Shown in pieces: positions 35,370 to 43,819 of a stretch of 64,000 bases of DNA; position 1 is the stretch's first letter, and each line of letters starts with the position of its first letter. Source of the stretch: Psychrobacillus sp032154225 (GTDB lineage: Bacteria; Bacillota; Bacilli; Bacillales_A; Planococcaceae); the NCBI RefSeq assembly GCF_032154225.1, contig NZ_JALDYF010000002.1:124001-188000 (forward strand), given 5' to 3'. Under the pieces are notes generated by a model. That model had not been told where the DNA came from and did no database searches. It was given only the letters and a program-made list of their open reading frames with translations. Both the position numbers and the translations under genes were made by a program.

Positions 35370-36344
35370 ATGACAAAGAAGACTGGATTGTTTGAAGTGA
35401 ATATTGATTTAGATAGTATTATGGTAATTCCTGAGCAAACGGTGAAGCAAAGAATTAATTCAAGAACGATTGATGATGCATCTGGAATCATTATTCATCA
35501 AATGACTGCAAGTGGCTATAGACATCGTACAATCAAAGATTATGAAATCATTATTAGGAGCTTTAAGAAGGTTCATGATGTTCAGTATCTATCGGATATT
35601 ACACTTAATACAATCTATGGATGGCTTGAGCAAATGCATGTGTCGAATCAAACAAAGTTGACTAGACTAAAGGCGTTAAAATCCTTTTTAAGCAAGTGTT
35701 TCAATAATGGGTGGTATGAGACAAAGTTTTGGCAAATGGTGACTGTAAAGGTCGATAAGAAGGTTAAAAAGGGAGCAGATGAGAAGGATATACAAATCTT
35801 ATTGTCATTGTTAGATTTAAATACGTTCATAGGCTTACGTGATGCAGTTGCAATACTTACAATGTATAAAACAGGCATTCGAATCAATACCTTGGGTCAA
35901 CTAGAAGAGAAGCATATTGATTTCAATAACATGGTTATTAACATTGATGGGGCAATTCTAAAAAATCATCAGTTTTTAAAGTTACCACTTGATAATCAAT
36001 TACTTAAATTGTTGCGAATACTAATTCAGCAAAACCAAAAGATACGTAATCATTACAATGAACAGAATAAATGTGTTTTCATTTCAACTAAAGGAACATC
36101 TTTAAATACAAAATCAACGAATAACGCAATCTCAAAGCAACTGACAAAGTATAGTAAACGATTTGGTTTAACAAATATCAATGCACATGCTCTTAGAAGG
36201 GCATATGCGAAGGATTTGCTGAACAAGGGGGCAAGTGTAGCCTTAATTAGTAAGGCTCTAGGTCATAGTGATTTAGGTGTAACAGCGCAGTATCTGGATT
36301 TAGATGTGGAAGAGGTAGCAACCAGTTTGAGGGACTTCCTATGA
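35370..36344 (+). CDS. Tyrosine recombinase/integrase of the island
   Basis: Site-specific recombinase of 324 residues that most likely inserts and excises the island at tRNA-Arg. An N-terminal core-binding domain (about 40-125: SGIIIHQMTASGYRHRTIKD) precedes the catalytic domain with box I Arg in KTGIRINTL (about 171), HALRR (H273, R276), LGHSD (H299) and the nucleophile in TAQYLDLD (Y308). ATG 35370 follows GGAGGA. Short for an integrase with an arm-binding domain. No excisionase gene was recognised. Confidence 0.92.
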   Translation: MTKKTGLFEVNIDLDSIMVIPEQTVKQRINSRTIDDASGIIIHQMTASGYRHRTIKDYEIIIRSFKKVHDVQYLSDITLNTIYGWLEQMHVSNQTKLTRLKALKSFLSKCFNNGWYETKFWQMVTVKVDKKVKKGADEKDIQILLSLLDLNTFIGLRDAVAILTMYKTGIRINTLGQLEEKHIDFNNMVINIDGAILKNHQFLKLPLDNQLLKLLRILIQQNQKIRNHYNEQNKCVFISTKGTSLNTKSTNNAISKQLTKYSKRFGLTNINAHALRRAYAKDLLNKGASVALISKALGHSDLGVTAQYLDLDVEEVATSLRDFL

Positions 36345-36765
36345 TGTCTAACAAAGATATTTTAACTAGAAGAGGCTACTGTCGATAATTTAAAGAGAAT
36401 GTAATATGTACAGCTCAAACGCTAAATTATAATGAATCCAGTCTTTAATTAGATTGGGTTCTTTATTATTGTCCAAAGGAACTCTTGAACCAATAGAGTC
36501 AGCCTCATACCTAACTACTAGAAGCTAATAGAATCAACTTTAAGCCTTCTGTTTAGTTAAGTGACAAATGGTATCCATGCGATAGCCTATGATGGGTGCA
36601 ACGCTATATATACAGATTTAAATGATTTCAGTGCTATAACTTAGTTATAGTCCATTTATTGTAAAACATTCGAATCATTTTACCTTTATCTATTGCTTTG
36701 CAATAGTTCCAAATCTACAATTAGTGCTATGAGAGTGTGATTAGAGTTAAGGGGGATATGTAAAA
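36345..36765. other. Non-coding stretch with terminator and two perfect inverted repeats
   Basis: No gene. A terminator-like stem AATCCAGTCT ... AGATTGGGTT with a T-rich tail lies at about 36434-36470. Two perfect inverted repeats follow: CTATAACTTAGTTATAG (36634-36650) and CTATTGCTTTGCAATAG (36690-36706). The latter end 60 bases before the helicase-like gene and could be operators or origin elements. Confidence 0.5.
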
Positions 36766-37530
36766 TTGGAGAAAATAGACGAATTGTTTGAATTACTTGA
36801 TTCTGATGTAAAAAGAAATATTAATAAGCAAGCATTTAATGATATTGAAAATGTATTCTTGGATATATACAGTCATTATGACTCAGAAAAACCAGAGTTA
36901 GTTAGTTGGGTATGTAATGCGAGTCCCGGACATGGTAAAACTCAAGGATTAATTTCTTTTCTGAAATGGGTGACAACACAAGAGAGCAAGACTCCAATAT
37001 TATTAGCGATAAGAGAAAAAAACTTAGTATATGAAATTTTGAATAGGGTAAATAAATTCAAGCCAAACTCAATAATAAGTGTTGATAGTGACAATAAAGA
37101 TATTGTTGAAAAGGACTTATTCAAATTTCAAATAGTACTAATACAACATAGTAGATTAGAAAATATGGCTCTTGGATATGGGAATTTTTATGATTACAAG
37201 AAATACAAGGGAAAGAATCGAATACTCATTATAGATGAAAAACCAAATTTCGCTCATTCTACAACCTTTGAAATTGGTACTAAAAATAATGTGTTGGAAT
37301 GGTTTGATGATTTGTCAGAAGGATTGGATGGATATAGTTCTTTAACTACACAGTGGATTAAATCATTTATTACTATGTTGCTAGCCGAACAACTTTATAA
37401 AAATGAAAGTGATGTTACAACTAAGCTGTTAGAAGAGGAAGAAGTGAAATCTGATAGAGGTACAACATTACTAAACATCATCAAAGAAATGAAAAAAATG
37501 CAAATAATAAAGGTAAATTTGAATCACTAA
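36766..37530 (+). CDS. Helicase-like protein, N-terminal part (split gene)
   Basis: N-terminal 254 residues of a P-loop NTPase: Walker A-like SPGHGKT (53-59) and Walker B ILIIDE (153-158). After EMKKM the frame runs into a short unrelated tail and stops. Adding one base to the A7 run near 37494 would join it to the downstream frame through KRLEHFFQLLTKDNFGRIDD. Together the two parts form an about 626-residue helicase-like protein, a possible replication helicase of the island. TTG start behind GGGGGAT. Confidence 0.65.
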   Translation: MEKIDELFELLDSDVKRNINKQAFNDIENVFLDIYSHYDSEKPELVSWVCNASPGHGKTQGLISFLKWVTTQESKTPILLAIREKNLVYEILNRVNKFKPNSIISVDSDNKDIVEKDLFKFQIVLIQHSRLENMALGYGNFYDYKKYKGKNRILIIDEKPNFAHSTTFEIGTKNNVLEWFDDLSEGLDGYSSLTTQWIKSFITMLLAEQLYKNESDVTTKLLEEEEVKSDRGTTLLNIIKEMKKMQIIKVNLNH

Positions 37531-37658
37531 AAAGATTAGAGCACTTTTTCCAATTACTAACTAAAGACAATTTTGGTAGAATTGATGATTACGAAAATCG
37601 TGGTGTTAAAGGAAGAAAAATAATTGTAAGTGAGCACATCGATTATTCTAAATTAAAT

Positions 37659-38645
37659 ATGAATATCCTTGTTCTAGATGGGACAGCTAGAGAGAATAGT
37701 TTCCAATATACTGGGAAGAGTGGCTTTACTCCAAAAATGATTGAAAATAGAAATAGTTATGAACGCCTTATTCTAAATATTGAAACTATTAATACTACAA
37801 AATATAGTCGTAATAAAACAAATAATACTACTCAAAAAGCCATTTCTGAAAGAATTAATGATTTAAGAGAACGTTTTCCAAATTTATTCGTATTACCAAC
37901 TATTGACGATATGAAGATTTACAAGGAACTCAGAGTAATTCCTGAAGATGATTATAAGAAATATTATGAAGCAACTACTCAAGGGAAGGGATTACATTTA
38001 CTTAATACAGTAGGGAAAAATATCCTAAATGATAAAACAGCCTTATACTTAACATCACTCCCTAAAATGCATGCAGATTATTATAAGCAGATTGCTGTAG
38101 CAATATATGGAAATGAAGTTAATTTGAAAATGAATAACGAAACAGATGATGGAAAATGGTTTGTAGATGAAAAATTAGAACAGATATATTTAGGTGAATT
38201 ATATTCAGAAATAATTCAAATAATCCATAGAACAGCGTTAAGAAATTTAAATGAGAATACAGAAATAAATGTATTTATTGCATATGATGAAGATTCAGAA
38301 GATAAGATAAAATATGGTGGAAGCATGATAAAAAAATCATCGTCTTTAGTTAATAACTACTTGAAACAACAAGCCAGAATATCGCACTATAAAATAAATG
38401 ATATGTCACTTTATAATAGAAGTGGAAATTTAGAAAAGCATATAGAAATAATAGATGAATACTATAAGAATGGTTTTGGAGAAGTTCCAATAAGTTATAT
38501 TAGTAAAAGTTTTGTAGGGTATATTAAAAAACATTATGATTTAAAGAAAAATGAAATTGATAAACAATTACTTGAACATGGCTATAGAATAACTAGAAAG
38601 AAAGATAGGTATTCAGAAAAATCCTATTACATTGGTGAAAATTAA
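37659..38645 (+). CDS. Helicase-like protein, C-terminal part (split gene)
   Basis: Second half of the split ATPase. The first ATG is at 37659, but the frame is open from about 37500. It starts with VLDGTA (a motif III-like SAT equivalent). Later segments include GKGLHLLNTVGKN, and IIQIIHRTALRN followed by VFIAYDED, which resembles helicase motif VI (QxxxRxxRN). No N-terminal ribosome site is seen at this ATG, consistent with it being part of the upstream gene rather than an independent protein. Confidence 0.6.
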   Translation: MNILVLDGTARENSFQYTGKSGFTPKMIENRNSYERLILNIETINTTKYSRNKTNNTTQKAISERINDLRERFPNLFVLPTIDDMKIYKELRVIPEDDYKKYYEATTQGKGLHLLNTVGKNILNDKTALYLTSLPKMHADYYKQIAVAIYGNEVNLKMNNETDDGKWFVDEKLEQIYLGELYSEIIQIIHRTALRNLNENTEINVFIAYDEDSEDKIKYGGSMIKKSSSLVNNYLKQQARISHYKINDMSLYNRSGNLEKHIEIIDEYYKNGFGEVPISYISKSFVGYIKKHYDLKKNEIDKQLLEHGYRITRKKDRYSEKSYYIGEN

Positions 38646-38717
38646 CTGGTACTACCTTTATATATTAAAGGGATAAACAGAACCAGTTAAGCAATTAGAA
38701 ATAAAAATGGGAAGGTG

Positions 38718-38778
38718 TTTTGTAAAGCGTGCTTTTCGCTTTACAAACAGTTGCATTACGCACTTTGTAATGCAACTG
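38718..38778. repeat. Two abutting perfect inverted repeats
   Basis: First: TTTGTAAAGCG, loop TGCTTTT, CGCTTTACAAA (38718-38747). Second, starting at the next base: CAGTTGCATTAC, loop GCACTTT, GTAATGCAACTG (38748-38778). Both have 7-base loops. There is no T-run after either, so ordinary terminators are unlikely. Could be a replication or transfer structure or a structured RNA. Confidence 0.75.
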
Positions 38779-38849
38779 TCATTAAATATAAAGAACTATA
38801 CTTATAATCTTTTATGTAAAAGACTGAAAGAATAAGAGGCTAACAAGCT

Positions 38850-39012
38850 AAGGATAAAAAAGTAATAATATTTACAGTGGTTGGTGCTGTAGCTGCTCTA
38901 GTGACTGGCGGACTTTCATTATCATTAGGTAGCATCAGCAGTGGGTAGTGGGAGCAATAATAGCTGCTATTGCTGTAGGTGATGTTTGTTTATACAATTT
39001 ACAAAGATTATA
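38850..39012 (+). pseudogene. Decayed small membrane protein
   Basis: One frame reads KVIIFTVVGAVAALVTGGLS then LSLGSISSG and a stop. A shift of frame continues GAIIAAIAVGDV and CLYNLQRL. Together this would be a two-helix peptide of about 50 residues. No clean start codon. Not assigned to a family. Confidence 0.35.
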
Positions 39013-39088
39013 GTTTTGAAGTAGAAGCAAAAATGGCAAAATAAGAATTATATTTGTTAGTAAAGTGCATACAAGATTAGAATTGTAG

Positions 39089-39120
39089 TGTATCAGCCTT
39101 AAAGAGTTGTTACGCTTTTT
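39089..39120 (+). repeat. Short repeat, copy 1 (TGTATCAGC ... GTTGTTAC)
   Basis: Shares TGTATCAGC, TTAA, GTTGTTAC and a following T-run with 41599-41630. Both copies follow nuclease-region genes or precede gene-poor DNA. Possibly a weak terminator family of the island. Confidence 0.4.
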
Positions 39121-39209
39121 ATATAAATTAGGTTAATCTAGTACAGTTGGTTATTGCTGCAACTTTGCGAGAAATAAACTAGTTTTATCCATATAAGGGG
39201 GCTAGAATT

Positions 39210-40334
39210 ATGCAATCATTGAGTAAACTAGAATTAGAGAAGAAATTTCACATGGATATGTTAAACATATATAAAAATGGGAGAAAGATTGGTTATAATG
39301 CTTCGGCATTCTTACAAATGATTAATACTGAAAAAGGAATAGATGTTGCAAAGAAATTAATTAATAGCAGCAAACCATCTGATGGATTTACAAATCTTTA
39401 CTTGAAAGCTGGAATAGATGGGTTGGCTCTAACAGTAGAGGCTTTAGTTCTTAAAGAAGAATATGTATCTTTGTTTAATGAAGAGGAAAGACTGACTGTA
39501 ATAGAAAGATTGCAGAATTATGGGTATGAGATTCCAATAACGCAAATAGAGAATGATAAAAAATCAGAAAATAATATTTATGAATTCAACTTTGAATTGT
39601 TTAATAAAGGACTACAAAATCAAGAGTATGTGATGGGAACAAAAAAGAAATATTACATTATAACTGCAAAAATAGAGCTCGAAAATGCTTCCCCTAAGTA
39701 TCTAGTATATTTGCTTAAAAATAATATAGTGGTAAATAAAATAGAAGTTGAGAGTGAAATATCAAAGAAGTTATTATCAACTGCAAAACAGCAAGGTATA
39801 TTAATGTTACATAAAATAAATCCTATAGTAGAAATTGAAGATGTTAAAATAGTTCACTATAAACAAGACAGACCAAATGAAAACCCATGGCAAAATGATT
39901 CCAATGAAGTATTGGAGGATTTGTTTAAAGAGTATCAAGCATCATTTAATAGTATGTTCTTAAAGACATCATTAGCTGATATAGATTCTGAGCAATCAGA
40001 AGAAGACGAGTATTACAATGATGGTGCTACAACATTTTATTATGGTAAACGTTATGAGCGTAACCCTAAGAATAGGGCTAAGGCAATTGAGATACATGGA
40101 CTGAATTGTAAGGGATGTGGCTTTAATTTTGAGCAGTTGTATGGAGAACGTGGAAAAGACTTTATAGAAATCCATCACATACAACCTCTAAGCACTATTC
40201 AAAAAGGAGTAGTAATAAATCCAGAGATGGACTTAGTACCCTTGTGTGCAAATTGTCATAGAATGATTCATAGACGTAAAGACAATGTTTTAACCATTAA
40301 AGAGTTAAAGGAAATAATTAAAGGGATGAATTAG
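39210..40334 (+). CDS. HNH endonuclease with an extended N-terminal domain
   Basis: 374 residues. The C-terminal HNH domain shows zinc Cys pairs C300-C303 and C346-C349, the catalytic EIHHIQPLS (H322, H323) and H350/H354 in CHRMIH. The N-terminal 110 residues (ASAFLQMI, GLALTVEALVLKEEYVSLF) match a helical module often found on restriction-type HNH proteins. The middle third is unassigned. GGGGG ribosome site. Could be a restriction enzyme without methylase or a mobile-element nuclease; no methylase gene is nearby. Confidence 0.8.
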   Translation: MQSLSKLELEKKFHMDMLNIYKNGRKIGYNASAFLQMINTEKGIDVAKKLINSSKPSDGFTNLYLKAGIDGLALTVEALVLKEEYVSLFNEEERLTVIERLQNYGYEIPITQIENDKKSENNIYEFNFELFNKGLQNQEYVMGTKKKYYIITAKIELENASPKYLVYLLKNNIVVNKIEVESEISKKLLSTAKQQGILMLHKINPIVEIEDVKIVHYKQDRPNENPWQNDSNEVLEDLFKEYQASFNSMFLKTSLADIDSEQSEEDEYYNDGATTFYYGKRYERNPKNRAKAIEIHGLNCKGCGFNFEQLYGERGKDFIEIHHIQPLSTIQKGVVINPEMDLVPLCANCHRMIHRRKDNVLTIKELKEIIKGMN

Positions 40335-40566
40335 TAATATGTGCAGCGAATAATTTACTTTAGGAACATAGATAAATAAGATTCAAGTAAAGTGCAGATT
40401 TTTTCATGTTCATCTATAAAGAGAGAAGGCGGTCTCTGATGAAGATATAGTGCTGCAGAAAAAAAGTTGAAATTACCAGATTAGTAAATGGAGAACTGAT
40501 AATAAAAAAATGAATTAATTGCTCATGACAGAAATTAGCTTAAAATAAGGGAAAGTAGGCGATTGT

Positions 40567-41253
40567 TTGGAATATATAAGACTTAAGAAAATATCTTTAA
40601 AAGAGCATCCTCAAATAAATGAAAAATGGGTACAACAAAAAATTGCAGATGATACTTCCATGCTTGGGCTTGGGGAAATTGAATTAAAAGATATGGAGAG
40701 GAAACAACCAAGAGCAGGTAGACTAGACTTTTTATTTCAGGATGATAACAATAGACGTTATGAAGTAGAATTGCAATTAGGAAAAACAGATGAAAGTCAT
40801 ATTATAAGAACAATAGAGTATTGGGATATTGAAAGAAAAAGGTCACCACAATTTGAACATGTGGCGGTAATTATAGCAGAAGATATAACAAGCAGATTTT
40901 TAAATGTAATAAGTCTCTTTAATGGAAACATTCCTATAATTGCAATTCAAATGAATGCGGTACAAATAGAGGGGAAAATTGGACTTCAGTTTATTACAGT
41001 CTTGGATGAAACTGCTCTTCCAACTTATGAGGAAGATGAAGTCTTTCAAATTCCGACAGACCGAAAATTTTGGGAAGAAAAAGCTATTCCAGCAACAGTC
41101 GAACTTGCAGATGAAATGTTAACTTTAATTCATGAACATGTTAATAATAATATAAGATTAAAATACAATAAATTTTATATTGGTTTAGAACAAAATGGCA
41201 TAGCTAATAATTTTGTTACTTTTAAGCCTCGAAAGCAGAATATAATTTTTTAA
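40567..41253 (+). CDS. PD-(D/E)XK-type putative nuclease, shortened by a nonsense codon
   Basis: A 228-residue protein with RAGRLDFLF, then YEVELQLGKTDESHIIRTIEYWD: the Asp and Glu-x-Gln spacing of a PD-(D/E)XK-fold nuclease related to NucS-like proteins. HVAVIIAEDITSRFLNVISL follows. After TAA (41251-41253) the same frame stays open for 60 more codons to 41436 (PKLEQIQEIDTIIDESGLDF ... LLINLIKHSFEYMKKG), which reads as the missing C-terminus. So the intact gene was about 289 codons. TTG start. Partner unknown. Confidence 0.65.
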   Translation: MEYIRLKKISLKEHPQINEKWVQQKIADDTSMLGLGEIELKDMERKQPRAGRLDFLFQDDNNRRYEVELQLGKTDESHIIRTIEYWDIERKRSPQFEHVAVIIAEDITSRFLNVISLFNGNIPIIAIQMNAVQIEGKIGLQFITVLDETALPTYEEDEVFQIPTDRKFWEEKAIPATVELADEMLTLIHEHVNNNIRLKYNKFYIGLEQNGIANNFVTFKPRKQNIIF

Positions 41254-41598
41254 CCAAAATTAGAACAAATACAAGAAATTGATACAATAATAGATGAGTC
41301 TGGACTAGATTTTTTGGAGTATAATAAAAGGGGGAGAACATATAGAATTAGACTTTCAAAGAATGATATAAAAGTGCATAAAGAATTGCTCATAAATTTA
41401 ATAAAACATTCTTTCGAATACATGAAAAAGGGTTAATTTAATACAAGTTTAACTACTAATAAGAATGGCTTAATCAAATAATAACTTTTCCACGTAAAAT
41501 AGACACTGTATAAAGTTAGTCTAGACTTATAGAATAACCTTGTAGCTTACATTACAACTAACTCTAACAACAGATAAATTTATTTGTATTCATAAAAA

Positions 41599-41630
41599 TG
41601 TATCAGCTTAACAAGTTGTTACATTTTTTT
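41599..41630 (+). repeat. Short repeat, copy 2 (TGTATCAGC ... GTTGTTAC)
   Basis: Second copy of the motif at 39089-39120, here followed by a run of seven T. Likely a terminator-like element. Confidence 0.4.
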
Positions 41631-41877
41631 GTGATTCTATAATGTATTGATGTTACTAATAAATGTTCCTGTTAATAATCGAGTGGTGAAATCAAATTTT
41701 GTTGAGTAGGAACAAAAGCCATAATAAACGGACAATCTGAGGGTATTTTTAATAAATAATTAATAAAGCAAATAAACCCAAAAGTATTATTAATAAGATG
41801 TTAACACGAGAGTGATATCGATATAAAAAATGAATTTTTAGAAAAGGGAGTTGACAGCAACTAAAAGCCTTATCTTT

Positions 41878-42603
41878 CGTTTGGATAGAAAATATGTGTT
41901 ATATAGATGATTTCGTTTTAAATCCTTATAAATAGTCTATCCAATCGAAACCTCCTAGTAGAAAGACGATAACCAAAATATATAAATCAATTAATGTATG
42001 TCAAATTACGAAAAACTTTGTTTCCCGAAGTAAGTGCTCAAACTTTATTGTGGAAAATTGATTAATCTTATTTAGTGAAAACTGCTCAATTCTACTTGAA
42101 GGTTACACCATGTTACGGATGTAACCCCGGAATTGATTGAATTGGTTCATAATCAAAAGAGTATAAACTCCATTTTCTGATGAAGAATTGTTAGCTGATG
42201 ACGATTATGAAAATCATATGAAGTCTCTCGAACAGCAAAAAGAAACTTTATTTATTCAGCTTAAAGTCTCACAAGAAATACTTGATGTTTATGTAGGTTA
42301 TCTTCCCTCGGATTTGTAAAATAAGTACTTACCTTATTCACATAGGGGAGGGTGTTACAGATGAAAGAACATCGATTTATTTCATAAAAATTAAGAAGAT
42401 ATTTTAAAGAAATGTGTACTCCAATCATTGGGAGTACACATTTTTTGAGTAAAAGTGGTATAAAAATTTGTTCTTGTTATTTTACGATAAGAATTTTAAT
42501 TCATCTGAAAAGAGTTAGAAAATCCTTATAAATAGGGAGAAATAATAGAGTTTCTATTTTTTTCTCTGATTATTGATAACTGCTAAAAAGTCCTTATAAA
42601 TAG
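41878..42603 (+). repeat. Three copies of TCCTTATAAATAG with flanking inverted repeats
   Basis: Copies lie at about 41922-41934, 42522-42534 and 42591-42603. The first directly precedes the right arm of a 12-bp inverted repeat (41878-41889 with 41936-41947). The third sits in the loop of GATAACTGCTA ... TAGCTAGTTATC. Spacing is irregular. They resemble protein-binding or recombination sites rather than coding repeats. Confidence 0.5.
42097..42319 (+). pseudogene. Frameshifted remnant of an unknown small protein
   Basis: One frame gives HHVTDVTPELIELVHNQKSI and stops; the next frame gives TPFSDEELLADDDYENHMKS, then LEQQKETLFIQLKVSQEILD and VYVGYLPSDL. The two fit end to end as one acidic, partly coiled-coil protein with a shift near 42165-42175. 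No family recognised. Confidence 0.35.
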
Positions 42604-42742
42604 CTAGTTATCTCGCAATCGTACGAAAGGGTTTACGAGTGTGTGATGATAAATGGGGATTTTTTGATGTTAATTCTAAATCTATAGACTAATCGTTTTC
42701 CAAAATGTACTATATTAGTAAATACAAAAAGGGGGAAATGAA

Positions 42743-43543
42743 ATGTTATCAAAATTTATTAAAGTTGCTTTGATTTCGGTGTTAGTTTTTACTTTTAGCA
42801 CAGTGTACACGGTAGGAGCAGATGCATCTACAAAAGTCATGTGGGGGAAAACAGAGTTAAAACTTGGACAAGTCGGGAAAATAACCGTGCTTTCAAAATC
42901 ATCGCTATTTAAATTAGAAAGTGACGGAACGTTGACTACTGTTCGGACACTTAAAAAGGGTGAAGAGTTTCGAGTGTATAGTTATAAGAGTAATCAAGGT
43001 GGGCTATATGGAGTAGGTGGAGGAAGCTTTATTCAGAAGAATTCTAATATTAAGTATGAAACTCCATCAAAAAGTAAGTTAGCTTTATTAAAAAATCAAG
43101 GAACAACATTATCAATTTCGGAAGAAACCTTTAATATGAGTGTTAGCCAAGTTGAAAAATCTGAATCAGCTAAACTATTGAATAAAATAGTTGAAGGTAA
43201 TATAACTGAACTGACATATGAAACAAATAAATTTGGTTATGAAGTACACTTAAAATATATTTTTCTATTTGGGCAGCTGATTACTATAGAGTATGACTTT
43301 TTACCAGAAGAGGAATCGTATTATACATGGAATGAAATGATAGGTATACACGATAATCTTCATAAGAAGGCAGTAAGTGAATTAGGTAAAGATTATTTGA
43401 TTTACACTGATGATGGTGAGTCTATATTTACAGTATGGAAAAGAGAACCATATACCATGATAGTTTCAGTAGTTAATCAGGATACTTATACTTCAGCAAC
43501 CTTAGTTTATAACAAAGAACATTATTTAGATTCAATTTGGTAA
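42743..43543 (+). CDS. Secreted protein of unknown function
   Basis: 266 residues. An N-terminal signal peptide (KFIKVALISVLVFTFSTVYT, cleavage likely after the Ala near residue 27) precedes a domain of about 85 residues (KLGQVGKITVLSKSSLFKLE, LKKGEEFRVYSYKS, GGLYGVGGGSFIQKN, YETPSKSKLALLK) that recurs in secreted Bacillales proteins. The remaining 140 residues are unassigned. RBS GGGGGAAA. A pseudogene of the same domain lies in the core chromosome at 22445. Ends in a strong terminator. Confidence 0.6.
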   Translation: MLSKFIKVALISVLVFTFSTVYTVGADASTKVMWGKTELKLGQVGKITVLSKSSLFKLESDGTLTTVRTLKKGEEFRVYSYKSNQGGLYGVGGGSFIQKNSNIKYETPSKSKLALLKNQGTTLSISEETFNMSVSQVEKSESAKLLNKIVEGNITELTYETNKFGYEVHLKYIFLFGQLITIEYDFLPEEESYYTWNEMIGIHDNLHKKAVSELGKDYLIYTDDGESIFTVWKREPYTMIVSVVNQDTYTSATLVYNKEHYLDSIW

Positions 43544-43591
43544 GGGACTGAGGAAATTCTTTATAAACGGTACTTTTAATTAGAATGTTAG

Positions 43592-43632
43592 GACATCACT
43601 CGCTTGATTGTGAGTGGTGTTCTTTTTATTTT
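43592..43632 (+). terminator. Terminator after the secreted-protein gene
   Basis: ACATCACTC ... GAGTGGTGT stem and a run of T. Confidence 0.85.
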
Positions 43633-43661
43633 TAAGTTATTTAAAGATTTCCTATTATAAA

Positions 43662-43772
43662 GTTTATAAAGGTATACCTTTATACATTGTAAACTAAAGT
43701 CTATATTAACGTTTATAAACCATATGAAAATATTTAATAAACGTTTATAAATAAAATTACATCTTTATAAAC
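43662..43772. promoter_or_regulatory. Probable res site of the serine resolvase
   Basis: Three successive inverted-repeat subsites built on GTTTATAAA half-sites. Subsite I, 43662-43694, contains the perfect palindrome TATAAAGGTATACCTTTATA. Subsite II, 43711-43742, runs from GTTTATAAAC to TTTAATAAAC. Subsite III, 43743-43772, is GTTTATAAA, 12 bases, TTTATAAAC. The layout fits Tn3-type res sites next to the resolvase gene. Subsite III overlaps the resolvase -35, so autoregulation is likely. Confidence 0.75.
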
Positions 43773-43786
43773 TAATGTGATATAAT
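43757..43786 (+). promoter_or_regulatory. Resolvase promoter
   Basis: -35 TTACAT (43757-43762), 18-base spacer, -10 TATAAT (43781-43786). A further inverted repeat AATGTGA ... TCACATT (43774-43803) spans the -10. Confidence 0.6.
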
Positions 43787-43819
43787 GAATATACAATCAC
43801 ATTAAGGGAGCTAATGAAT

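Larger units (their letters stand above)
38646..39209. other. Non-coding stretch with paired hairpins and a decayed membrane gene
   Basis: Holds two abutting perfect inverted repeats (38718-38778), a decayed small membrane protein frame (about 38850-39012) and a terminator-like copy of a short repeat (39089-39120). No intact gene. Confidence 0.6.
41437..42742. other. Gene-poor stretch of 1.3 kb
   Basis: No intact gene. It contains a short repeat (41599-41630), an inverted repeat CGTTTGGATAGA ... TCTATCCAATCG (41878-41947), three copies of TCCTTATAAATAG, a frameshifted gene remnant (42097-42319) and the promoter region of the secreted protein. Very A/T rich. Confidence 0.6.

Noticed and set aside
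37480..37510. Programmed -1 frameshift in the helicase-like gene as the main explanation
   Set aside because: In frame the run reads G AAA AAA, not the efficient A AAA AAG heptamer, and no downstream stimulatory hairpin was found. Kept only as a possibility.
41920..42603. CRISPR array
   Set aside because: Only three short copies with spacings of about 600 and 70 bases, no regular spacers and no cas genes.
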